Shown one piece after another: positions 1-6,229 of a DNA stretch of 6,951 bases (the first letter of the stretch is position 1; the number at the start of each line of letters is the position of its first letter). The position numbers and the translations under genes were made by a program. Below the pieces are notes generated by a model. The model was not told where the DNA came from. It did not search any database and was given only the letters and a program-made list of their open reading frames with translations. This DNA comes from Candidatus Sulfotelmatobacter sp. (GTDB lineage: Bacteria > Acidobacteriota > Terriglobia > Terriglobales > Acidobacteriaceae). The stretch is from positions 1 through 6,951 of the forward strand of contig JASHRB010000084.1 of the NCBI GenBank assembly GCA_030037575.1. The letters are read 5' to 3'.

Positions 1-9
1 TCTCATTGA

Positions 10-39
10 TGGCCGGTTTTGGGGTGACCCCTGAGGATC
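10..39 (-). repeat. IS21-like terminal repeat copy (left, outward-facing)
   Basis: Read on the minus strand this segment begins GATCCTCAGGGGTCACC and ends CCGGCCA. It matches the plus-strand segment 4995-5023 at about 27 of 30 positions with one gap, in inverted orientation. Both copies place GATCC on the inside and GGCCA on the outside. On the plus strand the order GGCCGGTTTT then GGGTGACCCC resembles the left-end repeats of IS21-family elements as I remember them, which are multiple copies of roughly 20 bp with a GTGACCC core. No istA follows it: the frame opening at the ATG at position 40 does not resemble a transposase. Only nine bases lie to its left, so further repeat copies or a target duplication cannot be checked here. 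Confidence 0.5.
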
Positions 40-144
40 ATGGGCAGAGAGCGCGAACAATCACTCTCGCGCTGCTGCGATCCTGCAATATTCCTCGTGC
101 ACAGTAAAGCATCAGACGACAGACCCCGCATGCCTTGCAAATCC

Positions 145-162
145 CCGCCCCGAAGGGGGCGG
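145..162 (-). terminator. GC hairpin downstream of the kinase, possible terminator
   Basis: A perfect 7-bp all-GC inverted repeat (CCGCCCC / GGGGCGG) encloses a 4-nt loop. It lies about 125 bases beyond the kinase stop codon in the direction of transcription. No real T-tract follows on the minus strand (GGATTTGC comes next), so it is not a classical intrinsic terminator. It could instead be a stabilising 3' structure or part of an old element end. No better hairpin was seen between it and the stop codon. Confidence 0.25.
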
Positions 163-287
163 AATCTGGAGCACGTTGCCCCCACATTTTCTTGTCAAGT
201 CCAGACGCTCTCTGCTTTTGCGGAAAGTGATGGGTTACTCAGCTTCACCCGTTTCAGATCGTAAGTAGACCGAAGCGAGTTCCCTCG

Positions 288-3200
288 CTACTGCAGTTTC
301 GCGTACTCCGCCTTGGCTTCCTTGAGGACGGGGATGTCGGGGTCGGCGTCTTTCCAGAGGGTGAGGAAGTCTTGGTAGGCGGCGAGCGCGCGGACGCGGG
401 CGGCATCGGCATCCGCACCCTGAGAAGTTCTCGCTTGCAAGGCGTTTGCACGCGCCACACCCAGATGCGCCAAGGCTCCCGTCCAGCAGCTCCAGACGAT
501 GCCGCTGTGGTCGAGGATTTTCTGGAACTCAGCAGCGCCGGCTCCGCTCTGCCCGGCTGCCAAGTATGCTTCACCGCGAATGTACGTGTGATAGAGGCAG
601 GAAAGATTGGCGACGAAAGCAATTTGCCCTAATTCGATGGGCGTAGCAGCTTGCAAACTGTTAAGGGCGCGAGCCGGATTATTGCGATTCAGTGCCAATT
701 GCGCGTTTATCGCAGGCAGCCAGAGAGACTGTACCTGCGTGTCCAGCGGGAAGCGCTTGTTCAAGTCTCCAGCCAGCGATTCCGCTTGTCCCGCATCGCC
801 GGCCATCGCTAATGTCAAAGCCGCTTCCAGCTCAACGCTCTGACTCGCCGGATGAAGCTTTAAGCCTTGCGCGGCTTCCCGCCTCGCATCCTTGGCATTG
901 CCGAGCGCGGCTTCCCGCAAAGCCGAATTCTCCAGCCATATTGCCGCAACTTCCTTGCTGTCAACTCGTATCGCAGAGTCAACAGCGCGTTCGGTCCAAA
1001 CCCGGGCCTTGCCAAGATGACCACTGTATGCCTCCGTGTCGGATGCGAGCGAGAGTCCCATGTTCTCTTCCGGCTTACCCGCAAACCATTGCTGCTGTTC
1101 CGCCATCCTTGTCGAATCCGCTTTGAGGAAGGCCAGAGCATATAGAGCATTGTGAAGTATGAAATTACCCAACCTCCGCGCCTGCGCCTGTTGAACAAGC
1201 TGGCTGGCCTCGTCAAAACGGTGCAAGGCAAGCAGGCTATTGACGAACTGAACGTAAGCCCATTCCGAACCGAGGCGGAAGCTCTCGCGACATGCTTCCA
1301 TGGCCTTCTCGTATTGTCCCAGCTCGTTGTATAGGTTGCACAGATTGGTATAGGCCACGCTGGATCGCGGGTAGCTCGCAATCCATCCTTGATACGTTTG
1401 TACCGCTTCATTCAATTCCCCGGTTACCGTTTCGTAATAATGAGCGTTGATGTGCAGCTTTTCCTGCTCGCTGGCACGTTCCCGCAACTGGAATGCCTTG
1501 CTGCGGTTTTCGCGGGCGCGTCCTAGCTCGCCCAATGCATAGTAATCATTTCCCAGAGCCACATACGCCATGGCAAAACTCGGATCGAGTTCGATGGCTC
1601 GTTGGTGGTAAGGCAGAGCGGCGGAAGGGCCTTTCTCGAGAGAAAGCTTGCTGCCAAGACTGAAAGCTTGCAGAGCTTCGAGTGACGACGTGGTGGCTTG
1701 TTCCAGCGCAACATCGAGCTTCTGCACCGTGGCCAACGATTCGCCTAACTCGCTGCGCAGCTTGGATGCTGCCTCGCCCAGTGCATCCAGCACTTTCTCC
1801 TTGCCCGCCGCCGTGGTCTGCTCTTGCGCCAGCACGTCCCCGTTCTGGCAATTCACGACTTTTAGGCCCAGCACGTATTCGCTGCCCAAACTTCCAATCT
1901 CTCCTTCGACATAGGCTTTGCTGCCCGCCCGCTGACAAAGCTCGCGGGTAAGCTCGGGCGTCAGCTTCGTATTGGGTGGTCGCGTCATCAGCTTTAAGGT
2001 CGCGGCAACTTTGTTGTCGGAGAGCACATTTAGAAAGGGAGATTGCCGCAAAGAAACTGTGAGCGCCGCCTTGAGTGCGTCATCGAACACTGGGTCGCCT
2101 GTAGCGTTGGCAAAGTCCGCAAGCACAATGGTGTCTTTCTCGGTCAGCTTGGGAGTGCGACGAAAATACCGATAACCAGTGAAAACAGCGAGGATGACCA
2201 GCGCAACCGCTCCAATGATCCAAGGTGATCGTTCGGCGCGCCTCGCAGGCGCACTCTCCACTGCAACCGACTTGTGCGACTCCGTGTCCCGCTTCAGCCG
2301 TTGCAGGTCGGTGCGAATATCAGCAGCGTGCTGGTAGCGAAGGTTTCTGTCTTTCTCCAGACACTTGTTGATGATCCGTTCCATTTCGGCTGGCAAGTCG
2401 GGATTCAGCCGTACTGCTGGAACGGGCGCTCGTTCCAGAATGGCGTTAAAGATGACTCCTGTACTTTCGCCCCGGAAAGCCATCGCTCCCGTTGCCATCT
2501 CGTAGAGGACGGCACCGAACGAGAAGAGGTCTGTGCGTGCGTCCAGTTCTTCGGCTAGGACTTGCTCCGGCGACATGTAGGCAACGGTTCCGAGTGCCGT
2601 TCCCCGACTCGTCAGTTGCTCGGCACTCGGTTCGGTCGGTTGGGTAGACCCCGCTGCTGCTCCTATCACAGAACTTTTCGTGGCAGTTACCTTCGCCAAT
2701 CCAAAGTCCAGAAGCTTGGCGTGCCCGCGCTTGGTGACGAAAATGTTAGCGGGCTTGATGTCACGGTGGACGACGCCTTCGGCGTGCGCAATGTCGAGCG
2801 CGTCGGCGATCTCGATCCCCAGCGACATCACTGTTTCAATCTCCAAAGGCTTGCCCGAAATGTGGTGCTTCAGCGTAAGCCCGCCCAGAAACTCCATCGA
2901 AATGAATGCTTGCCCATCCTGTTCGCCGATATCGTAAATGGTGCAGATGTTGGGGTGGTTCAGAGCCGAGACAGCCTGCGCCTCACGGCGAAACCGGGCC
3001 AGTGCCTGCGCATTATCGCTAACGTTTTCGGGAAGAAATTTCAGCGCGACAAAACGGTGCAGACGGGTGTCCTCAGCCTTGTACACCACCCCCATGCCCC
3101 CGCTGCCCAGCTTTGACACCACACGGTAGTGCGCGATGGTTTTGCCTTCTAATGCCTGATCATTTCCTTTTTCGGGGGCTTGCGCCGGAAAATCTCCCTT

Positions 3201-3407
3201 CGCCAGCGCCATGGCTGCCACCTGCAACGCCGACGCTTCCATGAAGCTCTGAGCCTCCTTATCGAACGCCAGGAGGGATTCGACTTCTCGCCGCAGGTCT
3301 TCGTCTCCGGTGCAGTATCGTTCAAGGAACTCGCCCCGCTGTTGCTCCTCAAGCTCCAGAGCTTCCTGGATCAGTTGCTCGACTCGCGATTGCTTTTCAC
3401 GCCTCAA
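288..3407 (-). CDS. Membrane-anchored Ser/Thr protein kinase with TolB-like and TPR regions
   Basis: Hanks-type Ser/Thr kinase of 1039 residues. Residues 1-70 match the short helical region that precedes the kinase in many acidobacterial and planctomycete homologues ([15 protein letters not shown]). The kinase domain (about 94-370) has every key element: glycine loop GSGGMG at 101-106, Lys123 in VALKFL, Glu142, HRDIKPAN at 214-221 with catalytic Asp216, DFG at 234-236, activation-segment end [10 protein letters not shown] at 273-282 and Asp293. It should therefore be active. One membrane helix lies at about 395-413, which puts the kinase in the cytoplasm and the C-terminal 620 residues outside the membrane. 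That part starts with a TolB-like region (about 426-555, [19 protein letters not shown]) and continues as degenerate TPR helices (about 573-1035). The start is TTG, chosen because a GGAGG lies 8 nt upstream; it overlaps the sigma gene by 11 bases, which implies translational coupling. Substrates are unknown; the coupled sigma factor is the obvious candidate. The gene is intact. Confidence 0.93.
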   Translation of the reverse strand: MRREKQSRVEQLIQEALELEEQQRGEFLERYCTGDEDLRREVESLLAFDKEAQSFMEASALQVAAMALAKGDFPAQAPEKGNDQALEGKTIAHYRVVSKLGSGGMGVVYKAEDTRLHRFVALKFLPENVSDNAQALARFRREAQAVSALNHPNICTIYDIGEQDGQAFISMEFLGGLTLKHHISGKPLEIETVMSLGIEIADALDIAHAEGVVHRDIKPANIFVTKRGHAKLLDFGLAKVTATKSSVIGAAAGSTQPTEPSAEQLTSRGTALGTVAYMSPEQVLAEELDARTDLFSFGAVLYEMATGAMAFRGESTGVIFNAILERAPVPAVRLNPDLPAEMERIINKCLEKDRNLRYQHAADIRTDLQRLKRDTESHKSVAVESAPARRAERSPWIIGAVALVILAVFTGYRYFRRTPKLTEKDTIVLADFANATGDPVFDDALKAALTVSLRQSPFLNVLSDNKVAATLKLMTRPPNTKLTPELTRELCQRAGSKAYVEGEIGSLGSEYVLGLKVVNCQNGDVLAQEQTTAAGKEKVLDALGEAASKLRSELGESLATVQKLDVALEQATTSSLEALQAFSLGSKLSLEKGPSAALPYHQRAIELDPSFAMAYVALGNDYYALGELGRARENRSKAFQLRERASEQEKLHINAHYYETVTGELNEAVQTYQGWIASYPRSSVAYTNLCNLYNELGQYEKAMEACRESFRLGSEWAYVQFVNSLLALHRFDEASQLVQQAQARRLGNFILHNALYALAFLKADSTRMAEQQQWFAGKPEENMGLSLASDTEAYSGHLGKARVWTERAVDSAIRVDSKEVAAIWLENSALREAALGNAKDARREAAQGLKLHPASQSVELEAALTLAMAGDAGQAESLAGDLNKRFPLDTQVQSLWLPAINAQLALNRNNPARALNSLQAATPIELGQIAFVANLSCLYHTYIRGEAYLAAGQSGAGAAEFQKILDHSGIVWSCWTGALAHLGVARANALQARTSQGADADAARVRALAAYQDFLTLWKDADPDIPVLKEAKAEYAKLQ

Positions 3408-3981
3408 CCTGCTTGCCTCCGCTCATTTCCCGCAGCAGCCACAGCTTGGCCAGCTTCCAGTCGCGCAACACCGTTTCTGGGGAAACCTTCAGCACTCCAG
3501 CCGTTTCTTCTACACTCAAGCCACCGTAAAATCGCAACTCGACAACCTGACTTCTCCTGGAGTTAACCTCGGAAAGAGCCTTTAAAGCTTCGTCCAATGC
3601 GACCAGGTCGGGACCGCGCTCAGGGGAGACGACCAATGCTTCGTCAAAAGAGACATGCCGTGCTCCTTTGCCTCGCTTCAGGTATTGTTGGCCGCGGGCC
3701 CAGTCGGTAAGAATACGACGCATGAGTTGCGCGCAAACCGCAAAAAAGTGCGCGCGGTCCGCCCAGCTTACTTCCTTGAAAGCGACCAGCCGAAGGTAAA
3801 CCTCATTGACTAACGCTGTGGTTTGCAGCGTATGGTCGGGTCTTTGCGACGCCATGTAACGCTGAGCCGCCCGGTGCAACTCCTGGTAAACCAGAGGGGT
3901 TAGCTTCTCTAAGGCATTCTGATTCCCGGCGCTCCATGCCCGCAATAATTGCGTTACTTCATGAACGGAGGGTGTCCCCAT
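3397..3981 (-). CDS. ECF sigma factor, Sig-70_X6 type, coupled to the kinase
   Basis: A 194-residue RNA polymerase sigma factor of the extracytoplasmic-function class. Region 2 spans about residues 20-105, with the segment [10 protein letters not shown] at 73-82 followed by [12 protein letters not shown] at 86-97 that typifies the Sig-70_X6 (TIGR02999-like) family. Region 4 spans about 135-186, with a helix-turn-helix at [17 protein letters not shown] (155-171). Sigma factors of this type are commonly found next to Ser/Thr kinases instead of a membrane anti-sigma factor, and no anti-sigma gene is visible here. The inference is that phosphorylation or direct contact by the downstream kinase controls it. 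The start is ATG at 3981 with GAGGG a few bases upstream, slightly close for a Shine-Dalgarno. The 3' end carries the ribosome-binding site of the kinase. The target promoters are not known; a motif shared with the divergent gene lies upstream (4091-4104). Confidence 0.92.
   Translation of the reverse strand: MGTPSVHEVTQLLRAWSAGNQNALEKLTPLVYQELHRAAQRYMASQRPDHTLQTTALVNEVYLRLVAFKEVSWADRAHFFAVCAQLMRRILTDWARGQQYLKRGKGARHVSFDEALVVSPERGPDLVALDEALKALSEVNSRRSQVVELRFYGGLSVEETAGVLKVSPETVLRDWKLAKLWLLREMSGGKQVEA
3416..3420 (-). promoter_or_regulatory. Ribosome binding site fixing the TTG start of the kinase
   Basis: On the minus strand GGAGG sits inside the last codons of the sigma-factor gene. It is followed by an 8-nt spacer (CAAGCAGG) and TTG at 3407-3405. 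The strong site at ideal spacing supports the non-ATG start and translation coupled to termination of the sigma factor at TGA (3399-3397). Confidence 0.75.
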
Positions 3982-4090
3982 AGACCCTCACTGAAGGCGG
4001 ATGCCCCGGACTGGGGACAAAGAGTAGCACAGCTGGATAGCCCTTGGATACCTCTTGTCACAGAATGAGGTCGCCTGGGTTCACTCTCCA

Positions 4091-4104
4091 CCCACAAAGT
4101 TTTC
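4091..4104 (-). promoter_or_regulatory. Motif GAAAACTTT-GTGGG upstream of the sigma factor
   Basis: The minus strand reads GAAAACTTTGTGGG, ending 109 bases before the sigma-factor start. A near-identical sequence (GAAAACTTTTCTGGG) lies on the plus strand 69 bases before the divergent secreted-protein gene. Occurrence of one motif facing both divergent genes suggests a shared promoter element or operator, possibly read by this ECF sigma factor. With only two copies in view this is inference; AT-rich words can recur by chance. Confidence 0.3.
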
Positions 4105-4297
4105 ATGGGGGCATTGCAGTTTTTGCGGCTGGTTCTCGTTATAGGAGGTAGAGCGGGGAAGAGATGGCAAGCGACTCTCGCACCGCGCGTAAAAGCTCGA
4201 CGACTGGTCGGAAGGTCCGGATGGATCGCTTGCTGGTCTGTCTGGACTCGGCGCTGAGGTCGCGGTAGTGGGGATCACGATTTGCGGGTTGCCCGAG

Positions 4298-4312
4298 GAA
4301 AACTTTTCTGGG
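4298..4312 (+). promoter_or_regulatory. Motif GAAAACTTT-TCTGGG upstream of the secreted protein
   Basis: The first 11 bases, GAAAACTTTTC, form a perfect palindrome around a central C, and TGGG follows. It lies 69 bases upstream of the ATG at 4382, a position suited to a promoter or operator. It matches the minus-strand motif at 4091-4104 that precedes the sigma-factor gene. Confidence 0.3.
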
Positions 4313-4368
4313 AGACCTGCAAGCCGGCCACCAAAACAATTCAACCATCGGCACACGTTGCCGAACAT

Positions 4369-4374
4369 AAGGAG
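4369..4374 (+). promoter_or_regulatory. Ribosome binding site of the secreted-protein gene
   Basis: AAGGAG followed by a 7-nt spacer precedes ATG at 4382. This near-ideal site selects the 4382 start over the GTG at 4268 in the same frame, which would place 38 extra residues before the signal peptide. Confidence 0.75.
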
Positions 4375-4381
4375 AAGTACT

Positions 4382-4858
4382 ATGAGACGCAAAGCAACGT
4401 CGCTTCTTTTGGGATTCTGCCTGGTTATCACGGCCGGCGCAGCCAGTCCCGCTTTCGCACGTTCGACCACAGGTTTCAACTCGTTCAGGGTATGGATGTC
4501 GTCGGCAGGCGCGTTCAAAGCCACCTACAGCTGCCTGACGGAATACTTCGGAGCGGTAGTGAACCACTGCGCATTTCCCGTGAGCCTGATGTTCGACGTG
4601 CCGGTGGACAACGCGGGAAGCCACACGTTTACCGTGCAGAATTACTTTGAGGGAAACGATGCCGAGAACACCTTCGACTGCCAGTCCTTCGCCTACAACG
4701 GTAAAAGCAGCATCACCGACGGCAGCGTCATCGACTTCACCGGTCCAAAGCAAACGCTCTCCACCAGTGTCACCGTGGATGCTGACGAGAGCGTTCAGTT
4801 GATTTGCAGAGATATCCCCGAGGGTGGAGGCGTGGCCAACATCAACTGGAATCCGTAA
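4382..4858 (+). CDS. Secreted protein of unknown function with four cysteines
   Basis: A 158-residue protein that I do not recognise. Residues 1-26 form a textbook Sec signal peptide: MRRK, then a hydrophobic stretch (SLLLGFCLVITAGAA), then a likely signal peptidase I site AFA|RS after residue 26. The mature 132 residues contain Cys51, Cys63, Cys100 and Cys142, enough for two disulfides outside the cytoplasm. The rest alternates polar and hydrophobic residues in a pattern typical of a beta-sandwich (for example SHTFTVQNYFEG, LSTSVTVDADESVQLICRD), with a Trp near the C-terminus (NINWNP). There is no lipobox, membrane anchor or sorting signal, so it is likely periplasmic or released. The start is supported by AAGGAG seven bases upstream. 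It faces the sigma-kinase operon across a shared motif, which hints at co-regulation. No terminator was seen after the stop. The gene call is strong; the function is open. Confidence 0.8.
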   Translation: MRRKATSLLLGFCLVITAGAASPAFARSTTGFNSFRVWMSSAGAFKATYSCLTEYFGAVVNHCAFPVSLMFDVPVDNAGSHTFTVQNYFEGNDAENTFDCQSFAYNGKSSITDGSVIDFTGPKQTLSTSVTVDADESVQLICRDIPEGGGVANINWNP

Positions 4859-5391
4859 ACAAGGAAGAGGGGACACGCAGCCATCGCACCGCTATAGACC
4901 GGCACCGCAGTGGAGTCCGGCGTCACCTGATGTCGAAACGCCCTGCGGCGCCACGCGGTCTGTGGACAATGTCCGCCCTGGCGCGGTTCCAGACGATCCC
5001 CAGGGGTCACCGCAAACCGGCCAACGGTGGTCAGTTCAAAACGGCCAGCGGAAAGTAGGGGGCTGGCCCAGCTTTGATTTTTGCCTCTGGAACAAATGCA
5101 CTACCCTGACCGAACGGTTGTTCTGGGTCGCGGTTGCCTCTGGCGCAGATCTGGAAACCTATCTCCACTTGCTGTCCATATTCTTCTGCACCTTCGATAG
5201 ATCCGGTGGGGAAAGGTGAAAACTCGAAAACGGTTGACTGTTAGAACAGATAGCAATGCGGCTGGGGCACTAGCTGTATTCAGAACGAGCGTCGACGTGG
5301 CTCGACCGGGTCCTCATGCGAGAGACTACCTTTCAGAAAACCATCCCCCAGGGTTCCCTGGACCGCGCGTAAGAGTGCCAACGCGCAGATA
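4859..5391. other. Non-coding stretch with IS-end repeats, no convincing gene
   Basis: Between the secreted-protein stop and the first gene fragment there are 533 bases without a gene I can support. One frame stays open over 4824-5216 on the plus strand, but it has no credible start or ribosome binding site, shows no recognisable motif and overlaps the secreted-protein gene. The one structured feature is the 24-nt tandem repeat at 5004-5051. Bases 5060-5391 look like scrambled DNA, consistent with the broken genes that follow. Confidence 0.5.
4995..5051 (+). repeat. IS21-like terminal repeats (right, outward-facing), two tandem 24-nt units
   Basis: Bases 4995-5023 (GATCCCCAGGGGTCACC ... CCGGCCA) are an inverted copy of 10-39, about 27 of 30 positions with one gap. 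The repeat core occurs twice in tandem with a 24-nt period: 5004-5027 and 5028-5051 share 18 of 24 bases, with a common pattern GGTCA ... CAAA . CGGCCA . CGG. Multiple short direct repeats ending in CCGGCCA-like sequence are what I recall from right ends of IS21-family elements. No IstB ATPase or IstA transposase sequence is recognisable next to it, so this is either an end left by decay or the boundary of a non-autonomous unit. Confidence 0.5.
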
Positions 5392-5547
5392 CTAAAGCCC
5401 TTTCGCCTTGAGCATGGTATCGAGATCCTCCGGATGGAGCGTCCTCACCAGAGCGTCTTCACGGCCTAGTTCATTCTGAAACACCAACTGGACCAGGGAT
5501 TCTTCAAGAGTGAAGGAACCTTGCTTGTGGGTGATGGTAATCTCCTG
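5392..5547 (-). pseudogene. C-terminal gene fragment, possibly PilT-like ATPase tail
   Basis: The minus strand reads an open stretch of 51 codons from just after a TAG (5550-5548) to a TAG stop at 5394-5392, without a start codon suited to a gene this short. The peptide has a convincing protein-like pattern: ITITHKQGSFTLEESLVQLV, then NELGREDALVRT, then LHPEDLDTML. Helix-turn-helix endings of the form 'TLE.SL..LV ... I.REDAL.R..HPE.L..ML' occur at the C-terminus of PilT/PilU-type twitching-motility ATPases, which is my best guess. No Walker motifs are present because the body of the gene is missing. It is cut off at its 5' side close to where the S41-like fragment begins on the other strand, so the junction near 5550 is probably a rearrangement. 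The family assignment is weak; that it is a gene remnant is more likely. Confidence 0.35.
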
Positions 5548-5942
5548 CTACAAGCTGCAGCGCGTTCTTGCGGATATGCTGCCGCGCACCGTAGCCGACC
5601 ATCAGCAGTTCCACAGCCGGTACACGCCCTCCGTTCCGCCGTGGAATCAGGGTCCAGGCGGGCATGTCTATCTCCTGACCTCCGGCATGACTTTCTCAGC
5701 AGGAATCACAACCGCCGCCCTGATCAAGCAGGCTGGCGGCCACCGCGTCACCATTCTGGGCGAACCGGTAGGCGACAGACTGGCATTCTTTGCCGAAGGC
5801 GGGCGGGGCTGCCCTGCCGAACTACCCTTTGTGCCTGCACTACGAGACGGGCAAGCATGATTACGGGCATTCCTGCAGCGATGTGCAAACCTGCTTTTGG
5901 TTGGATCGGAAGCATAGAAGGAAGTCGACGGTTGAGTGGTGA
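5510..5942 (+). pseudogene. Frameshifted fragment of an S41-family (C-terminal processing protease-like) peptidase
   Basis: From about 5570 the frame beginning at 5510 encodes a piece of an S41-like protease core: GGHVYLLTSGMTFSAG (residues 50-65 of this frame), with Ser63 at the place of the family's catalytic serine, then ALIKQAGG and VTILGEPVGDR. The lysine expected about 25 residues after the serine is not seen (GDR instead of G.GK). After EGGRGC the reading must shift by one base at about 5813 (one extra C): the old frame stops at 5860, while the shifted frame continues LPNYPLCLHYETGKHDY ... QTCFWL to a TGA at 5942. The N-terminal part of the protease is absent and the first 20 codons do not look related, so the fragment is truncated as well as frameshifted. 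A sequencing error could explain the shift but not the missing half. Confidence 0.55.
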
Positions 5943-6085
5943 AAAGCGCGTTCGGGCGCACCGATTTCTGCCCGGATTGTCGGCAACCCGCGCCTCACCG
6001 GATTATGGAAGGGTTGCCCGTCATCTGCTCGACGTTGCAAAGCATAGGACGAGCGTCCAGAATTTGTTCGAGGGCAACGTCGTAT

Positions 6086-6228
6086 CAGTGTGATCCGACA
6101 TCGATTCGCGCATCGAGTATCTTCTGGAGCTGGCGCAGCATTCGTGCCTTGTGCTGCCGCCTCACCTCGAAGGTAGGTGCAAAACAAGCAGGATCGATTG
6201 GCGACGAACCGAATCTGCCCAAATTGTT
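6086..6228 (-). pseudogene. Decayed C-terminal fragment of a kinase/TPR protein
   Basis: On the minus strand codons from 6226 to 6158 read FGQIRFVANRSCLFCTYLRGEA, compared here in parts with residues 925-947 of the intact kinase at 288-3407: FVANRSCLFCTYLRGEA against [17 protein letters not shown]. Over the 23 codons 16 residues are identical, and the underlying DNA is also visibly similar (GATTGGCGACGAA is shared on the plus strand). The similarity then continues in another frame at 6129-6112 (LQKILD against FQKILD), so at least one frameshift lies near 6130, and a stop follows at 6088-6086. The fragment is thus a remnant of a second member of the same kinase family. It abuts the isocitrate lyase stop at 6230. 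Bases 5943-6085 further on hold an in-frame 28-codon stretch ending TGNPSIIR that I could not place. Confidence 0.6.
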
Positions 6229-6229
6229 A

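Larger units (their letters stand above)
3982..4381. other. Divergent intergenic control region
   Basis: This 400-base gap separates the sigma-kinase operon (minus) from the secreted-protein gene (plus) and should hold both promoters. I found no clear sigma-70 hexamer pair on either side. It contains one copy each way of a GAAAACTTT..TGGG motif (4091-4104 minus, 4298-4312 plus). A 34-codon frame opens at ATG 4164 and ends with TAG at 4268; it is rich in Arg and Ser, its AGGAGG lies about 15 nt upstream (too far), and I do not accept it as a gene. No tRNA, hairpin-plus-T terminator or riboswitch-like structure was evident. Confidence 0.6.

Noticed and set aside
40..264. 74-codon frame just inside the left repeat, where istA would begin in an IS21 element
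   Set aside because: The translation has no transposase helix-turn-helix or DDE features and no ribosome binding site; it stops within 75 codons.
860..1411. 183-codon frame on the same strand as the kinase
   Set aside because: It is an out-of-frame reading of the kinase TPR region, rich in Arg and Trp as expected of a frame shadow in GC-rich DNA.
4000..4080. Possible sigma-70 promoter for the sigma-factor gene (GTGACA, then CTATCC, minus strand)
   Set aside because: The hexamers match the consensus poorly, so I do not call it.
4164..4268. 34-codon frame with ATG and an upstream AGGAGG
   Set aside because: The AGGAGG lies about 15 nt from the ATG, the peptide is a low-information Arg/Ser-rich string, and no similarity is recognisable. 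It sits in the control region and is best left uncalled.
4139..4876. 245-codon frame on the minus strand over the secreted-protein gene
   Set aside because: It is antisense to a gene with signal peptide, ribosome binding site and sensible composition, and its own translation shows no motif.
4181..5374. Shared word ACCGCGCGTAA at 4182-4192 and 5362-5372
   Set aside because: Only 11-13 bases match and the flanks are unrelated, so it is not supported as a direct repeat or target duplication.
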